From Tragulus kanchil (taxonomy: Eukaryota; Chordata; Mammalia; Artiodactyla; Tragulidae), in the NCBI GenBank assembly GCA_022376925.1, contig JAIOJX010000006.1, positions 56,756,658-56,820,657 on the forward strand: a stretch of 64,000 nucleotides of DNA, read 5' to 3'. The notes below the pieces were generated by a model, which saw nothing but the letters and a program-made list of their open reading frames with translations, had not been told where the DNA came from and searched no databases. Of the stretch, positions 34,302 through 45,660 are shown piece after piece (position 1 is the stretch's first letter; the number at the start of each line of letters is the position of its first letter). The translations under genes and the position numbers were made by a program.

Positions 34302-35062
34302 AACTGTCTGGATGAGCCAAACGTCATTATTTCCATCATCGTGTTAGCTGCAACTAGCACACTGTACTATTTTCACATGAATTTCTGATTGTGCCAGAGT
34401 CATCCTCACCTATTTGGGGGAAGGTATGTGTTTCCATGAACACAAAACTCTCTTTTTCTTCCACTGATTGATCAAAATATAAATATTTTGGTAACCAGAG
34501 ACTCAGAAGGTTTTTAAGACTCTACAAACTGTTCAGAATATTTTCTTTGTGCCTAACTAAGCTTAATAAAAGTGAAATATTGCTATACATGTTACAAGTT
34601 TGTCAACAAAAAGTAACTCAAAAGAGGAAACTTTTTAAAATGTAAATGAGACATGAGCTTTTAGATAAACTCTATTAAGTATAATTACGCTTGAAGAATG
34701 TTTGTCTAAAATAATCTCTCCAGATTGTGACAACTTGAATTTCCAAGGGTTGGGCTAAACTAAGTGATGGAAGTCTCTAGGTTACCTAGGAATAGCTAGG
34801 TTATTTCCAATTAAATTAAGGTTTTGAAACACTTATTACTGAATACTAATTTCTTCTTATAGAGAGAATCTAAGGAAATTTTAGACTATCAGTATGATTG
34901 ATACAGAAACTTGAATTTGACTTTTTCCTTTGTTAAGAGGACACACTTTATTCAGATGTTCAATTGTCTTTGATAGTAGACTTGCCTATTTACTCAATAA
35001 ATGATCTGTTCTATATTTGCTTCTGACATCCTATATTGTCAGTTTAGCTATGTAAATAGCTA
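34302..35062 (+). other. Provirus interior, pol largely deleted or unrecognisable
   Basis: This AT-rich stretch lies between the protease remnant and the late pol remnant. I cannot identify reverse transcriptase motifs in it, and its length (0.76 kb) is less than half of what would be needed. Internal deletion or replacement by unrelated sequence is likely. Confidence 0.45.
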
Positions 35063-35392
35063 TTGCTTCACAATGAGGAAAGGAATGTATTTGAGAGTGC
35101 TAACTCAGTCCAGAGTGCTTTACTCAGGAATGCTCAGGTATGGTTCCATTACTTAGAGATAATCACTGCTATTGCTTTGCTAATGCCTGAAGTTTTTAAG
35201 TTTGCTAATGGGTGGAATCTTGCTGCATTGACTTCCTATGATGTAAATGAGATCTTAAATTTTAAAGTTAATATTTGGATGTCAGATAGTGAGCTTCTTA
35301 AATATCAGTCATTGTTAAAAGGGCTATCCCTTTTCAAATGTCTCTATGACAGGCCAATTTTGCACACAGACATTGTCATCCTGAAACTTTAA
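35063..35392 (+). pseudogene. Retroviral pol remnant (RT connection to RNase H)
   Basis: A 109-codon frame. From about residue 30 it resembles the region between the RT connection domain and RNase H of gammaretroviral pol: an 'AIALL' helix, then 'DVNEIL' and 'SDSELLKYQSLL', matching the conserved spacing of that region. Upstream catalytic RT motifs and downstream RNase H and integrase are absent, so the fragment is not functional. Confidence 0.75.
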
Positions 35393-35865
35393 AATTAACT
35401 GGCTATGCAACTCAACTTTCAGCTTTTCAATGGACATTGTGAGGACCCAACCACTAACTCAGACAAGCGCTGTTTAAACCAAGACAAGTTATCAAGTGCT
35501 GAATCTTCAGAGCAATGCCTTCCTTATCAGTTAAAGACTTCCATTATGGGAAGGTGGCTTTCTCCACTTCAAGGAAAAGACTTTCTATAATTCTGATTGG
35601 TTTTTTTTTTTTTTTTTTGCTCCTCTCATCTGCAATTTCATAGGGAATTTGTTTCTAACCATCTAAATGCTTTTGAGTTACAAATGATTTTTTGTGCTCC
35701 TATGATCTCCTCTAGCTATTACTTGGGACCCTGGATCAGAGAACTTAAATAAAAGATTAAGGAGAGTGTGCTGCCTCAACAACTTAGGCACCATGCCCTT
35801 TCTCAGCTCAGAAGCAATTACAGAAGAAATATGTCAACCCTCTCCCCTGGCAACATAGTTCTCCT
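35393..35865 (+). other. Provirus 3' interior, possible env tail remnant
   Basis: No clear envelope motif is visible. A 17-base T run sits near 35,603-35,619. The last 150 bases before the polypurine tract have frames of mixed composition that could be the end of a transmembrane-protein cytoplasmic tail, by position only. Confidence 0.4.
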
Positions 35866-35880
35866 AAAAGAAAATGGGGG
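35866..35880 (+). other. Retroviral polypurine tract
   Basis: The 15-base purine-rich stretch 'aaaagaaaatggggg' ends two bases before the TG of the 3' LTR, as expected for the plus-strand primer of reverse transcription. Confidence 0.88.
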
Positions 35881-35882
35881 CA

Positions 35883-36365
35883 TGAAAGGTGTGAAAAACC
35901 AGACTTGATAAGGAGGCCCTTAGTTTCCAAGGAGGAGGAGGAAGAACAACATTTTCTAGCCTAAAAAGCTTTTGAAACTAACTATATTGTCTTATGGAGG
36001 CAAAATATTTTGCATAAGAATGTCTCATCTAGTCTAGATGGCTGGAGACCATCCTCCAATCTTATGTTAATATTGTGGGTGTGGACCTAGGAAGACCTTT
36101 ACAGCCTTAAGATATTCTTTTGATCTACTGTTAGTAGTCAACTGGAAAGCAAAATGCATTGTCTAAACTAGCTTTGGGGGGTAATCTTCTATCCCCTTCC
36201 AGTGCCTATGCTGGAAGCTTTCTCCATCCCCTTTTACTTTAATAAACTTTTCACTGCATAAAACTCTGAGTGCCCAAATCCAGGTCTTTCTGAAGCCAAT
36301 GTGATTTCTTCTCCTTTGGAGAGCAAGAATCTGATACCATTCATGGCACCCTATCTAACATCATA
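35883..36365 (+). repeat. 3' LTR of the class I provirus
   Basis: It begins with TG directly after the polypurine tract and carries AATAAA at 36,241-36,246. It aligns with the 5' LTR over its whole length. It is somewhat shorter because of small deletions, for example in the stretch matching 31,165-31,195. The right edge is placed where old L1 3' UTR resumes ('ctgaaaaagctgcagactgc', about 36,380). Confidence 0.87.
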
Positions 36366-36750
36366 TATCATAAATCAATCTGAAAAAGCTGCAGACTGCA
36401 TGATTCCAATTATAGGAAATTCTATGAAAGGTGGAACTATGGAGACAGTAAAAAGACCAGTGGTTTCTGGGAGTTGAAAAGGATTAGTAGATGAAGCACA
36501 GAAGATTTTTAGGGTATTGTATATATTCTATATGATACTGTAATGATGAATATACATCATTATACATTTGCCCCAATCCATATAATGTACAATACACAAA
36601 ATACCAACTTGGAGTTTATGACATGTCAATGTAGGTTCATTCTTGGTCACTCATCAGTCTAGTGAGGGATGTTGATAATATAGAAGGCTATGTGTAAAAG
36701 GGGACATATAATAATGAAATAATTTACTTAGATTTACCTGTAAGTGATTG
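36366..36750 (+). mobile_element. Old L1 3' UTR, sense, right of provirus
   Basis: This continues the L1 interrupted at 31,090. Landmarks are 'atgattccaattatagg', 'actatggagacagtaaaaag' and 'tgacatgtcaatgtaggttc', typical of the 3' UTR of older L1M-type elements. It grades into the candidate LTR. A partial second copy from block I lies at 37,500-37,833. Confidence 0.75.
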
Positions 36751-38550
36751 TAAGATTATTATCTAAGAGTGATATACTTGTTAAACTGAATTACTCCCTG
36801 TCAGTATTGATTATTCCCTGTTAGTCTTTACTGAATGTAACCTGCACTGGTGAAGGAAGAAAGAAGCTGGCTGCCCTGACTGAACTGACTCCATCTTGAG
36901 GAAGAGGATTCCATCTTACACTTTCAGTGAACTCTGGACAGTGTTTGGACTGGGTAGTCATGGAGATGAAAAATTAACTGTCAACTAGGCCTCCGGGGTT
37001 GGTGAGAACCTGACCAGGAAGACTTCGTACCCAAGCCTCCCCTTGGCCATGAAAATGAAATATCCGACACAAGATAAGTTGCCATTTGTGATTTTAGTTA
37101 ATCAATTTATGCTATAACAGGCTAAGTGATATGCTTAGATGATTTTCAATTGTACTATTGTGATTGTTACCAAATCATACTTTTTTTCTTAATGTCTCCT
37201 AGGCAACCTTAGAAGTTGGGGAGATGGGTTTGTACACGTAGGCTTTAGGTATAAATGTGAGCCACAAGTTTTGCTCGGTGTCCTTGGCTAAATGAAGGCC
37301 TTGGACACACCGGTACAAAGCCAGCCTAATAAACCTCTTTTTCATACACCACGAGCAGAGTTGGGTGCTTCACTGAGTGTGCCTCACAACATATGCATGT
37401 GTCAGGTTGCTGGTATAATGGGAAATCTCTGTACCTTCCTATTAATGTTTTGTATTGCTAAAAATTTTTTAATTTTTTTGAAGATAAAGTTTTTATGGCA
37501 AATTCTATGAAAGGTGGAACTATGGAGACAGTAAAAGACCAGTGGTTTCTGGGAGTTGAAAAGGATTAGTAGATGAAGCACAGAAGATTTTTAGGGTATT
37601 GTATATATTCTATATGATACTGTAATGATGAATATACATCATTATACATTTGCCCCAATCCATATAATGTACAATACACAAAATACCAACTTGGAGTTTA
37701 TGACATGTCAATGTAGGTTCATTCTTGGTCACTCATCAGTCTAGTGAGGGATGTTGATAATATAGAAGGCTATGTGTAAAAGGGGACATATAATAATGAA
37801 ATAATTTACTTAGATTTACCTGTAAGTGATTGTAAGATTATTATCTAAGAGTGATATACTTGTTAAACTGAATTACTCCCTGTCAGTATTGATTATTCCC
37901 TGTTAGTCTTTACTGAATGTAACCTGCACTGGTGAAGGAAGAAAGAAGCTGGCTGCCCTGACTGAACTGACTCCATCTTGAGGAAGAGGATTCCATCTTA
38001 CACTTTCAGTGAACTCTGGACAGTGTTTGGACTGGGTAGTCATGGAGATGAAAAATTAACTGTCAACTAGGCCTCCGGGGTTGGTGAGAACCTGACCAGG
38101 AAGACTTCGTACCCAAGCCTCCCCTTGGCCATGAAAATGAAATATCCGACACAAGATAAGTTGCCATTTGTGATTTTAGTTAATCAATTTATGCTATAAC
38201 AGGCTAAGTGATATGCTTAGATGATTTTCAATTGTACTATTGTGATTGTTACCAAATCATACTTTTTTTCTTAATGTCTCCTAGGCAACCTTAGAAGTTG
38301 GGGAGATGGGTTTGTACACGTAGGCTTTAGGTATAAATGTGAGCCACAAGTTTTGCTCGGTGTCCTTGGCTAAATGAAGGCCTTGGACACACCGGTACAA
38401 AGCCAGCCTAATAAACCTCTTTTTCATACACCACGAGCAGAGTTGGGTGCTTCACTGAGTGTGCCTCACAACATATGCATGTGTCAGGTTGCTGGTATAA
38501 TGGGAAATCTCTGTACCTTCCTATTAATGTTTTTGTATTGCTAAAAATAT
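36417..38550. repeat. Block I: direct duplication, offset 1,083 bp
   Basis: Positions 36,417-37,465 recur at 37,500-38,550. Five A at 36,450 become four at 37,532, and the T run after 'attaatg' has four bases at 37,448 and five at 38,530. A low-complexity spacer of about 35 bases, T-rich and unlike either flank, separates the copies. Confidence 0.94.
36780..37391 (+). repeat. Candidate solo LTR
   Basis: This region of moderate GC has promoter-like TATAAA ('ggtataaatg' at 37,248-37,257) followed about 75 bases later by AATAAA (37,328-37,333), then a TG/CA-rich end near 'gcctcaca' (37,391). That spacing is typical of a retroviral U3-R-U5 with a short R. No gag-pol sequence adjoins it, and it differs from the LTRs of the nearby provirus. 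The left edge is not defined. It is repeated at about 37,863-38,474 through block I. Confidence 0.5.
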
Positions 38551-39060
38551 TCTGAAGATAAAGTTTTTTTGTTTGTTTGAGGACATTTTGTTCTTGGTTA
38601 GTCACTAAGTTTAAGTGAATAGTGTAGGCCAATTAGCAAATCAAATGGACAAATTCACTAAGAATTTGATTTTTTTTAAATAATCAAACTTCTATATTTC
38701 CTATGATCTCACATTATCTATGTAAATACTAGCTTTTATCCCCTCAAATTAAAATTGGCTTTAGAAAATAGATTTTGTCCAGCACATCTTTCATGAGTCA
38801 AACTTGTCACATGCTTCTAAATTTATCTTCATGCTTTTCTTTTTGAAAGTATTTGCAATCTTTCAGTAGGATACCATCTTTCCTTCTTTTAGAACCCCAA
38901 TAAAGCTTGGTTTCTCTATCTCTTATACTATAGTCATTTGTGCTCACACTGTCTCTAATATCATTCTGTGTAGACTGTTAGGTCTAATTTTGAAGGCAGA
39001 AACATTGCTTTAGTCATAATTACATTTTTAAATATTTTTTTAATTTCTTTGTTTTTATTA
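38551..39060. other. Unrecognised intergenic DNA
   Basis: AT-rich sequence with no recognised repeat or gene. It is repeated at about 39,640-40,145. Confidence 0.5.
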
Positions 39061-39064
39061 TCAC

Positions 39065-39455
39065 AATGCCTGTTTTATTTTTTCTTATTTTTATTGAAGT
39101 ATAATTGTTTTACAGTGTTGTATTAGTTTCTGCTGTACAATGGTGTGAATCAGCTATATGTATTCATATATACTTTTCCTGTTGAATCTTCCTCTGACCT
39201 CACCATATATCCCATCCCTCTAGGTCTTCACAGAGAACAAAGCTAAGCTCCCTGTGCTATACAGCAGCTTCCCACTAGTTATACATTTTACACATGGAAG
39301 TCAATGTGTAGAATTTACATATGTCAATCCCAATCTCTTGCTTTGTCCTACCACTGTTCAACCCATTTCTTTGTTCATATATTCATTCTCCATATCAGTG
39401 TCCCTATTCTTGCCCTGTAAATAGATTCATCTGTACCATTTTTCTAGATTAATTA
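39065..39455 (-). mobile_element. L1 3' UTR, antisense
   Basis: Antisense L1 3' end: 'ttagtttctgctgtacaatg', 'gtgaatcagctatatgta', 'ctccctgtgctatacagcag' and 'cactagttatacattttaca' are standard landmarks of the ruminant L1 3' UTR. It stops at about 39,455 without reaching ORF2. The second copy at 40,150-40,540 is from block J. Confidence 0.88.
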
Positions 39456-40701
39456 TCTTTTTAAGTCTATTATGGGCTAGTACCTTGCTAGCACAGTAGA
39501 CATGTAGAGAATTATGATTGAGTCAAATTGCATTATGTTTTTCTAAGAAGTGCTAGGTCATTGAAGGTTTTTAAATTGTATCCCGATAATGGGAAATCTC
39601 TGTACCTTCCTATTAATGTTTGTATTGCTAAAAATATTCTGAAGATAAAGTTTTTTTGTTTGTTTGAGGACATTTTGTTCTTGGTTAGTCACTAAGTTTA
39701 AGTGAATAGTGTAGGCCAATTAGCAAATCAAATGGACAAATTCACTAAGAATTTGATTTTTTTTAAATAATCAAACTTCTATATTTCCTATGATCTCACA
39801 TTATCTATGTAAATACTAGCTTTTATCCCCTCAAATTAAAATTGGCTTTAGAAAATAGATTTTGTCCAGCACATCTTTCATGAGTCAAACTTGTCACATG
39901 CTTCTAAATTTATCTTCATGCTTTTCTTTTTGAAAGTATTTGCAATCTTTCAGTAGGATACCATCTTTCCTTCTTTTAGAACCCCAATAAAGCTTGGTTT
40001 CTCTATCTCTTATACTATAGTCATTTGTGCTCACACTGTCTCTAATATCATTCTGTGTAGACTGTTAGGTCTAATTTTGAAGGCAGAAACATTGCTTTAG
40101 TCATAATTACATTTTAAATATTTTTTTAATTTCTTTGTTTTTATTATCACAATGCCTGTTTTATTTTTTCTTATTTTTATTGAAGTATAATTGTTTTACA
40201 GTGTTGTATTAGTTTCTGCTGTACAATGGTGTGAATCAGCTATATGTATTCATATATACTTTTCCTGTTGAATCTTCCTCTGACCTCACCATATATCCCA
40301 TCCCTCTAGGTCTTCACAGAGAACAAAGCTAAGCTCCCTGTGCTATACAGCAGCTTCCCACTAGTTATACATTTTACACATGGAAGTCAATGTGTAGAAT
40401 TTACATATGTCAATCCCAATCTCTTGCTTTGTCCTACCACTGTTCAACCCATTTCTTTGTTCATATATTCATTCTCCATATCAGTGTCCCTATTCTTGCC
40501 CTGTAAATAGATTCATCTGTACCATTTTTCTAGATTAATTATCTTTTTAAGTCTATTATGGGCTAGTACCTTGCTAGCACAGTAGACATGTAGAGAATTA
40601 TGATTGAGTCAAATTGCATTATGTTTTTCTAAGAAGTGCTAGGTCAATGTAGACAATGTGTGAATTACCTTTCCAAATCATAGACATTGTTACATTGCTT
40701 C

Positions 40702-42205
40702 AAAACATTCAGTCAATTCAGTTCAAGTCTACATAATTCCAAAACAAGAACATATTCAGGTGACCAGGTGATTTGCATGAATGATGAAATACTTCCGTTA
40801 CTAAGTAGACAAAGTTGACTATTTACTTCAGGTTCCAACATTACTCCAAGTATTCTTGCCACGAGAATCCCATTTACAGTATAAAAACACAAAAAATATA
40901 CGACACCAGCAGATGATCCCGCCCCCACCCCTGGTTGGAAGGTGTCCAATATACTACTGGGGAAGAGGGGAGACAATTACTAACAGCCTCAGAAATAATT
41001 ATGTGGTGAGTCAAAGTGGAAAGGATGTCAGCTGTGGGTGTGTCTGGTGGTGAAAGTAAAATCTGATGTTCTCAAGAAAAATAGTTCATAGGAACCTGGA
41101 ATGTTAGGTCCATGAATCAAGGTACAGTGGATATGGTCAATCAGGAAATGGCAAGAGTGAACATTGACATTTCAGGAATCAGTGAACTAAAATGGGTGGG
41201 AATGGGCAAGATGTGATTATATGTGATCAAGAATCTACTGTGGACAAGATTTCTTAGAAGAAATTAAGTAGCATTCATAGCAAACAAAACAGTTCAAAGA
41301 CCAATACTTGGGTATAATCTTAAAAATGATGGAATGATCTCAGTTTGTTTCCAAGGCAAATCATTCAACATCACAATAACCCAAGTCTATGCACCAACCA
41401 CTATTACTCTAAAACATTCAGTCAATTCAGTTCAAGCTTGCACAATTCCAAAACAAGAACATATTCAGCTGACCAGGTAATTTGCTTGAATGATGAAATA
41501 CTTCCGTTACTAAGTAGACAAAGTTGACTATTTACTTCAGGTTCCAACATTACTCCAAGTATTCTTGCCACGAGAATCCCATTTACAGTATAAAAACACA
41601 AAAAATATACGACACCAGCAGATGATCCCGCCCCCACCCCTGGTTGGAAGGTGTCCAATATACTACTGGGGAAGAGGGGAGACAATTACTAACAGCCTCA
41701 GAAATAATTATGTGGTGAGTCAAAGTGGAAAGGATGTCAGCTGTGGGTGTGTCTGGTGGTGAAAGTAAAATCTGATGTTCTCAAGAAAAATAGTTCATAG
41801 GAACCTGGAATGTTAGGTCCATGAATCAAGGTACAGTGGATATGGTCAATCAGGAAATGGCAAGAGTGAACATTGACATTTCAGGAATCAGTGAACTAAA
41901 ATGGGTGGGAATGGGCAAGATGTGATTATATGTGATCAAGAATCTACTGTGGACAAGATTTCTTAGAAGAAATTAAGTAGCATTCATAGCAAACAAAACA
42001 GTTCAAAGACCAATACTTGGGTATAATCTTAAAAATGATGGAATGATCTCAGTTTGTTTCCAAGGCAAATCATTCAACATCACAATAACCCAAGTCTATG
42101 CACCAACCACTATTACTCTAAAACATTCAGTCAATTCAGTTCAAGCTTGCACAATTCCAAAACAAGAACATATTCAGCTGACCAGGTAATTTGCTTGAAT
42201 GATGA
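40702..42205 (+). repeat. Block K: 709-bp tandem repeat, 2.1 copies
   Basis: 'aaaacattcagtcaattcag' occurs at 40,702, 41,411 and 42,120. Units 1 and 2 are full, and unit 3 stops after about 86 bases. The first 86 bases of unit 1 differ from those of units 2 and 3 at several positions, whereas units 2 and 3 match there. The remaining 620 bases of units 1 and 2 look identical. This fits a genuine older 86-bp repeat that an assembler walked around once too often. Confidence 0.93.
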
Positions 42206-42243
42206 AAGAAGTTGAAGTTAACATGTTCTGTGAAGACATACAA

Positions 42244-42460
42244 GACTTTCTAGTAGGGGTGGTCGTGGTTTAGTTACCAAGTCACATCCAACTCTTATGA
42301 CCTCATAGCCCACCAGGCTCCTCTGTTCATAGGATTTTCCAGGCAAGAGTACTGGAATTGGTTGTCATTTCCTTCTGCAAGGGACCAACCCAGCAACTGA
42401 ACCCAGGCCTTCTTCATTGCAGGCAGATTCTTTACTGACTGATACACCAGGACTTTCTAG
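42244..42460 (-). mobile_element. Bov-tA/Bov-A type SINE, antisense, with 10-bp target-site duplication
   Basis: The antisense body runs from 'gtcacatccaactcttatga' to 'gcaggcagattctttactga' and ends in the inverted tRNA-like head. It is flanked by 'gactttctag' at 42,244-42,253 and 42,451-42,460. Removing it restores the BovB reading 'caagactttctagaactaac', which shows that it inserted into BovB. Confidence 0.95.
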
Positions 42461-43473
42461 AACTAACACCAAAAAATATATATATATATATCTTTTTCAT
42501 CATAGGGGACTGGAATGCAAAAGTAGGGGGCGAGTTTGGCATTAGAATACAAAAGGAAGCAGGGCAAAGGCTAATAGAGTTTTTTCCAAGAAAACATACT
42601 AGTAGTAGCAAACACCTTCTTCCAACCTTGCAAGAGACAACTTTGCACATGGACAACACCAGATGGGCAAAATAGGATTGATTACATTCTTTGAAGCTGA
42701 AGATAGAGATCTATACAATAAGCAAAAACAAGATCTGGAGTTACTGCGACTCAGAATATCAGTTCCTTAGAGCAAAATTCAGACTCATTCTAAAGAAAGT
42801 GGGGAGAACCACTAGGCCATTCAGGGATGACCTAAATCAAATCCCTTATGATAATACATTGGAGGTCATACATAGATTCAAAGGATTAGATATGGTAAAC
42901 AGCATGGCTGAAGAACTATGGAAAGAGATTTCTAACACTATATAGAAGACAGTGACCCAAAGCACCCCAATGAAAATGAAATGCAAGAAGGCAAAGTGGT
43001 CGTCAGAGAAGGCTTTCTAAATTGCTGAGGAAAGTACAGAAATGAAATGCAGGGGAGAAAATGAAAGATATACTCAACTGAATGCAGAATTTCAGAGAAT
43101 AGCAAGGAGAGATAATAAGTCTTCTTCAATGTACAATCCAAAGAAAGTGAGCAAAACAATAGAATGGGAAAGACTAGAGACCTCTCCAGGAAATTGGAGA
43201 TATCAAAGGAATATTTCATATAAAGTTTGGCATGATAAAGATGAGATATAGGTAAAGATTCAATAGAGAAAGAAGAGATCAAGAAGAGCTGTAGAGAATG
43301 CACATAACTGTACCAAAAGGCCTCAATTACCCAGACAACCATGACGGTGTGGTCACTCACCTTTAGTAAGACATCTTGTAGTGTGAAGTCAAGTAGGGTT
43401 AGGAAGCGTTATTATCAGTAGAAATAGTTGAAGTGATGGAATTGCAGATGAGCTATTAAAATATTAAAAGATG

Positions 43474-45660
43474 CTGATTTTAATGTGTTATATTCAATAT
43501 GTCAGCAAGTTTGGAAAGCACATGAGTGACCTCAGTACTGAAAAATGTCAGTTTTCATTCCAATTCTAAAGAAGGGTAGTGTTAAAAAAATGTCCAAAAT
43601 ATCAGATAATTTCACTCACTTCCTATGCTAGCAAAGTTTTGCTCAAAATCCTTCAAACTAGGCTTCAGCAGTATTTGAATTGAGAAATTTCAGATGTAAT
43701 GGCTTGATTTAGAAAAGACAGAGAACCCAGAGATCAAATTGCAAGCATTCATTCAATCATAGAGAAAGCAAGGGAATTCTTGAAAAATATCTACTTCTGT
43801 TTCATTGACTACACTAAAGCATTTGACTGTATGGACCACAACAAATTATGGAGAATTTTTAAAAAGATGGGAATAACAAATCACCTCATTTATCTCCTGA
43901 GAAACTTGTTCATCGGTAAGAAGCAATAGTTTGAACCTGGCATGGAACAACTGACTAATTCAAAATTGCGAAAAGAGAACATCAAGACCATATACTGTCA
44001 CCCTGTTTATTTAATTTATATGCAGAGTACAGGATGCAAAATGCTAGGCTGGATGAGTTACAAGCTAGAATCAAGATTGTCAGGAGATATGTCAACAACT
44101 TTCAATGTGCAGATACCACTTCAATGGAAGACAGTGAAAAGGAACTAAAGAGCCTATTGATTAGGTTAAAGGAGGAGAGTGAAAAAGCTGGGTTAAAAAC
44201 TCAACATTCAAAAAACTATAATTAAGGTGAAAAGCCAACCTTCAGAATGGGAGAAATTAATAGCAAATGAAACAACTGACAAAGACTTAATTTCAGGAAG
44301 GTGGAACTAAGATGGCAGTTTAGAAGGAAGTGCCCTCATCTGTTACTGCGAAAATGCCAGAACTGCAACTAGTTTCTGAAAAACCATCCACAGGAGGAGG
44401 TTAGATATGATCACAAAAAAAGGCAGAGAAATACTGCACAAATGAAGGAACAATCTACAAACACACAAGTTCAAATAAACAAAGAGTAATTAGACAAGCA
44501 TTCTGAAAGAGAATTCATAAGAATGATAGTAATGATGATCCAAAAAAATTGGAAAATAAAATATTCATGGAACTGATTTTAATGTGTTATATTCAATATG
44601 TCAGCAAGTTTGGAAAGCACATGAGTGACCTCAGTACTGAAAAATGTCAGTTTTCATTCCAATTCTAAAGAAGGGTAGTGTTAAAAAAATGTCCAAAATA
44701 TCAGATAATTTCACTCACTTCCTATGCTAGCAAAGTTTTGCTCAAAATCCTTCAAACTAGGCTTCAGCAGTATTTGAATTGAGAAATTTCAGATGTAATG
44801 GCTTGATTTAGAAAAGACAGAGAACCCAGAGATCAAATTGCAAGCATTCATTCAATCATAGAGAAAGCAAGGGAATTCTTGAAAAATATCTACTTCTGTT
44901 TCATTGACTACACTAAAGCATTTGACTGTATGGACCACAACAAATTATGGAGAATTTTTAAAAAGATGGGAATAACAAATCACCTCATTTATCTCCTGAG
45001 AAACTTGTTCATCGGTAAGAAGCAATAGTTTGAACCTGGCATGGAACAACTGACTAATTCAAAATTGCGAAAAGAGAACATCAAGACCATATACTGTCAC
45101 CCTGTTTATTTAATTTATATGCAGAGTACAGGATGCAAAATGCTAGGCTGGATGAGTTACAAGCTAGAATCAAGATTGTCAGGAGATATGTCAACAACTT
45201 TCAATGTGCAGATACCACTTCAATGGAAGACAGTGAAAAGGAACTAAAGAGCCTATTGATTAGGTTAAAGGAGGAGAGTGAAAAAGCTGGGTTAAAAACT
45301 CAACATTCAAAAAACTATAATTAAGGTGAAAAGCCAACCTTCAGAATGGGAGAAATTAATAGCAAATGAAACAACTGACAAAGACTTAATTTCAGGAAGG
45401 TGGAACTAAGATGGCAGTTTAGAAGGAAGTGCCCTCATCTGTTACTGCGAAAATGCCAGAACTGCAACTAGTTTCTGAAAAACCATCCACAGGAGGAGGT
45501 TAGATATGATCACAAAAAAAGGCAGAGAAATACTGCACAAATGAAGGAACAATCTACAAACACACAAGTTCAAATAAACAAAGAGTAATTAGACAAGCAT
45601 TCTGAAAGAGAATTCATAAGAATGATAGTAATGATGATCCAAAATTTGGAAAATAAAATA
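43474..45660. repeat. Block L: direct duplication, offset 1,099 bp
   Basis: Positions 43,474-44,566 recur at 44,573-45,660. The frames at 43,942 and 44,034 reappear exactly 1,099 bases later. A run of seven A at 44,540 is four A at 45,640. The unit crosses the BovB to L1 boundary, so that boundary also appears twice (44,217 and 45,316). Confidence 0.95.

Larger units (their letters stand above)
31091..36365 (+). mobile_element. Endogenous retrovirus, class I, defective, inserted in L1
   Basis: The order is LTR (31,091-31,597), proline-type primer-binding site, leader with a nested SINE, gag start at 33,108, nucleocapsid and protease remnants at 33,960-34,300, a pol remnant at 35,063-35,400, polypurine tract, LTR (35,883-36,365). 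At about 5.3 kb including a 310-bp SINE it is far shorter than a full provirus (8-9 kb), so large parts of gag, pol and env are deleted. L1 sequence continues across it. No clean 4- to 6-bp target-site duplication is visible. Confidence 0.87.
38498..40646. repeat. Block J: direct duplication, offset about 1,088 bp
   Basis: Positions 38,498-39,562 recur at 39,586-40,646. Differences are confined to runs: five T in 'gtttttgta' at 38,530 against three at 39,619, and five against four A near 39,029 and 40,113. The first 50 bases also occur at 37,416-37,465, so blocks I and J chain. Confidence 0.95.
40702..44217 (+). mobile_element. BovB (RTE), sense, long copy with 5' region, left part
   Basis: It includes the BovB 5' UTR ('ccaagtattcttgccacgag' near 40,846) and the endonuclease start ('aggaacctggaatgttaggt' at 41,091, then codons for ISELKW). 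ORF sequence continues after block K at 42,206 ('gaagttgaagttaacatg', then 'ataggggactggaatgcaaa'), through the RT fingers and palm. The catalytic neighbourhood is near 43,800 ('cattgactacactaaagc'). It is interrupted by a SINE at 42,254-42,450 and broken at 44,217 by L1. The rest follows at 50,258. Many stops and frameshifts are present. Confidence 0.9.

Noticed and set aside
35603..35619. T run as poly(A) tail of an antisense retrogene
   Set aside because: No gene-derived sequence follows it and no target-site duplication was found; it is a homopolymer inside the provirus.
36417..37465. Second provirus with its own LTR pair formed by the two copies of the candidate LTR
   Set aside because: The pair at 36,780 and 37,863 is produced by block I at 1,083-bp offset and has no retroviral interior between the copies.
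40702..42205. Satellite array or CRISPR-like repeat
   Set aside because: Only 2.1 copies of a 709-bp unit consisting of BovB sequence, with no spacers and no higher-order structure.
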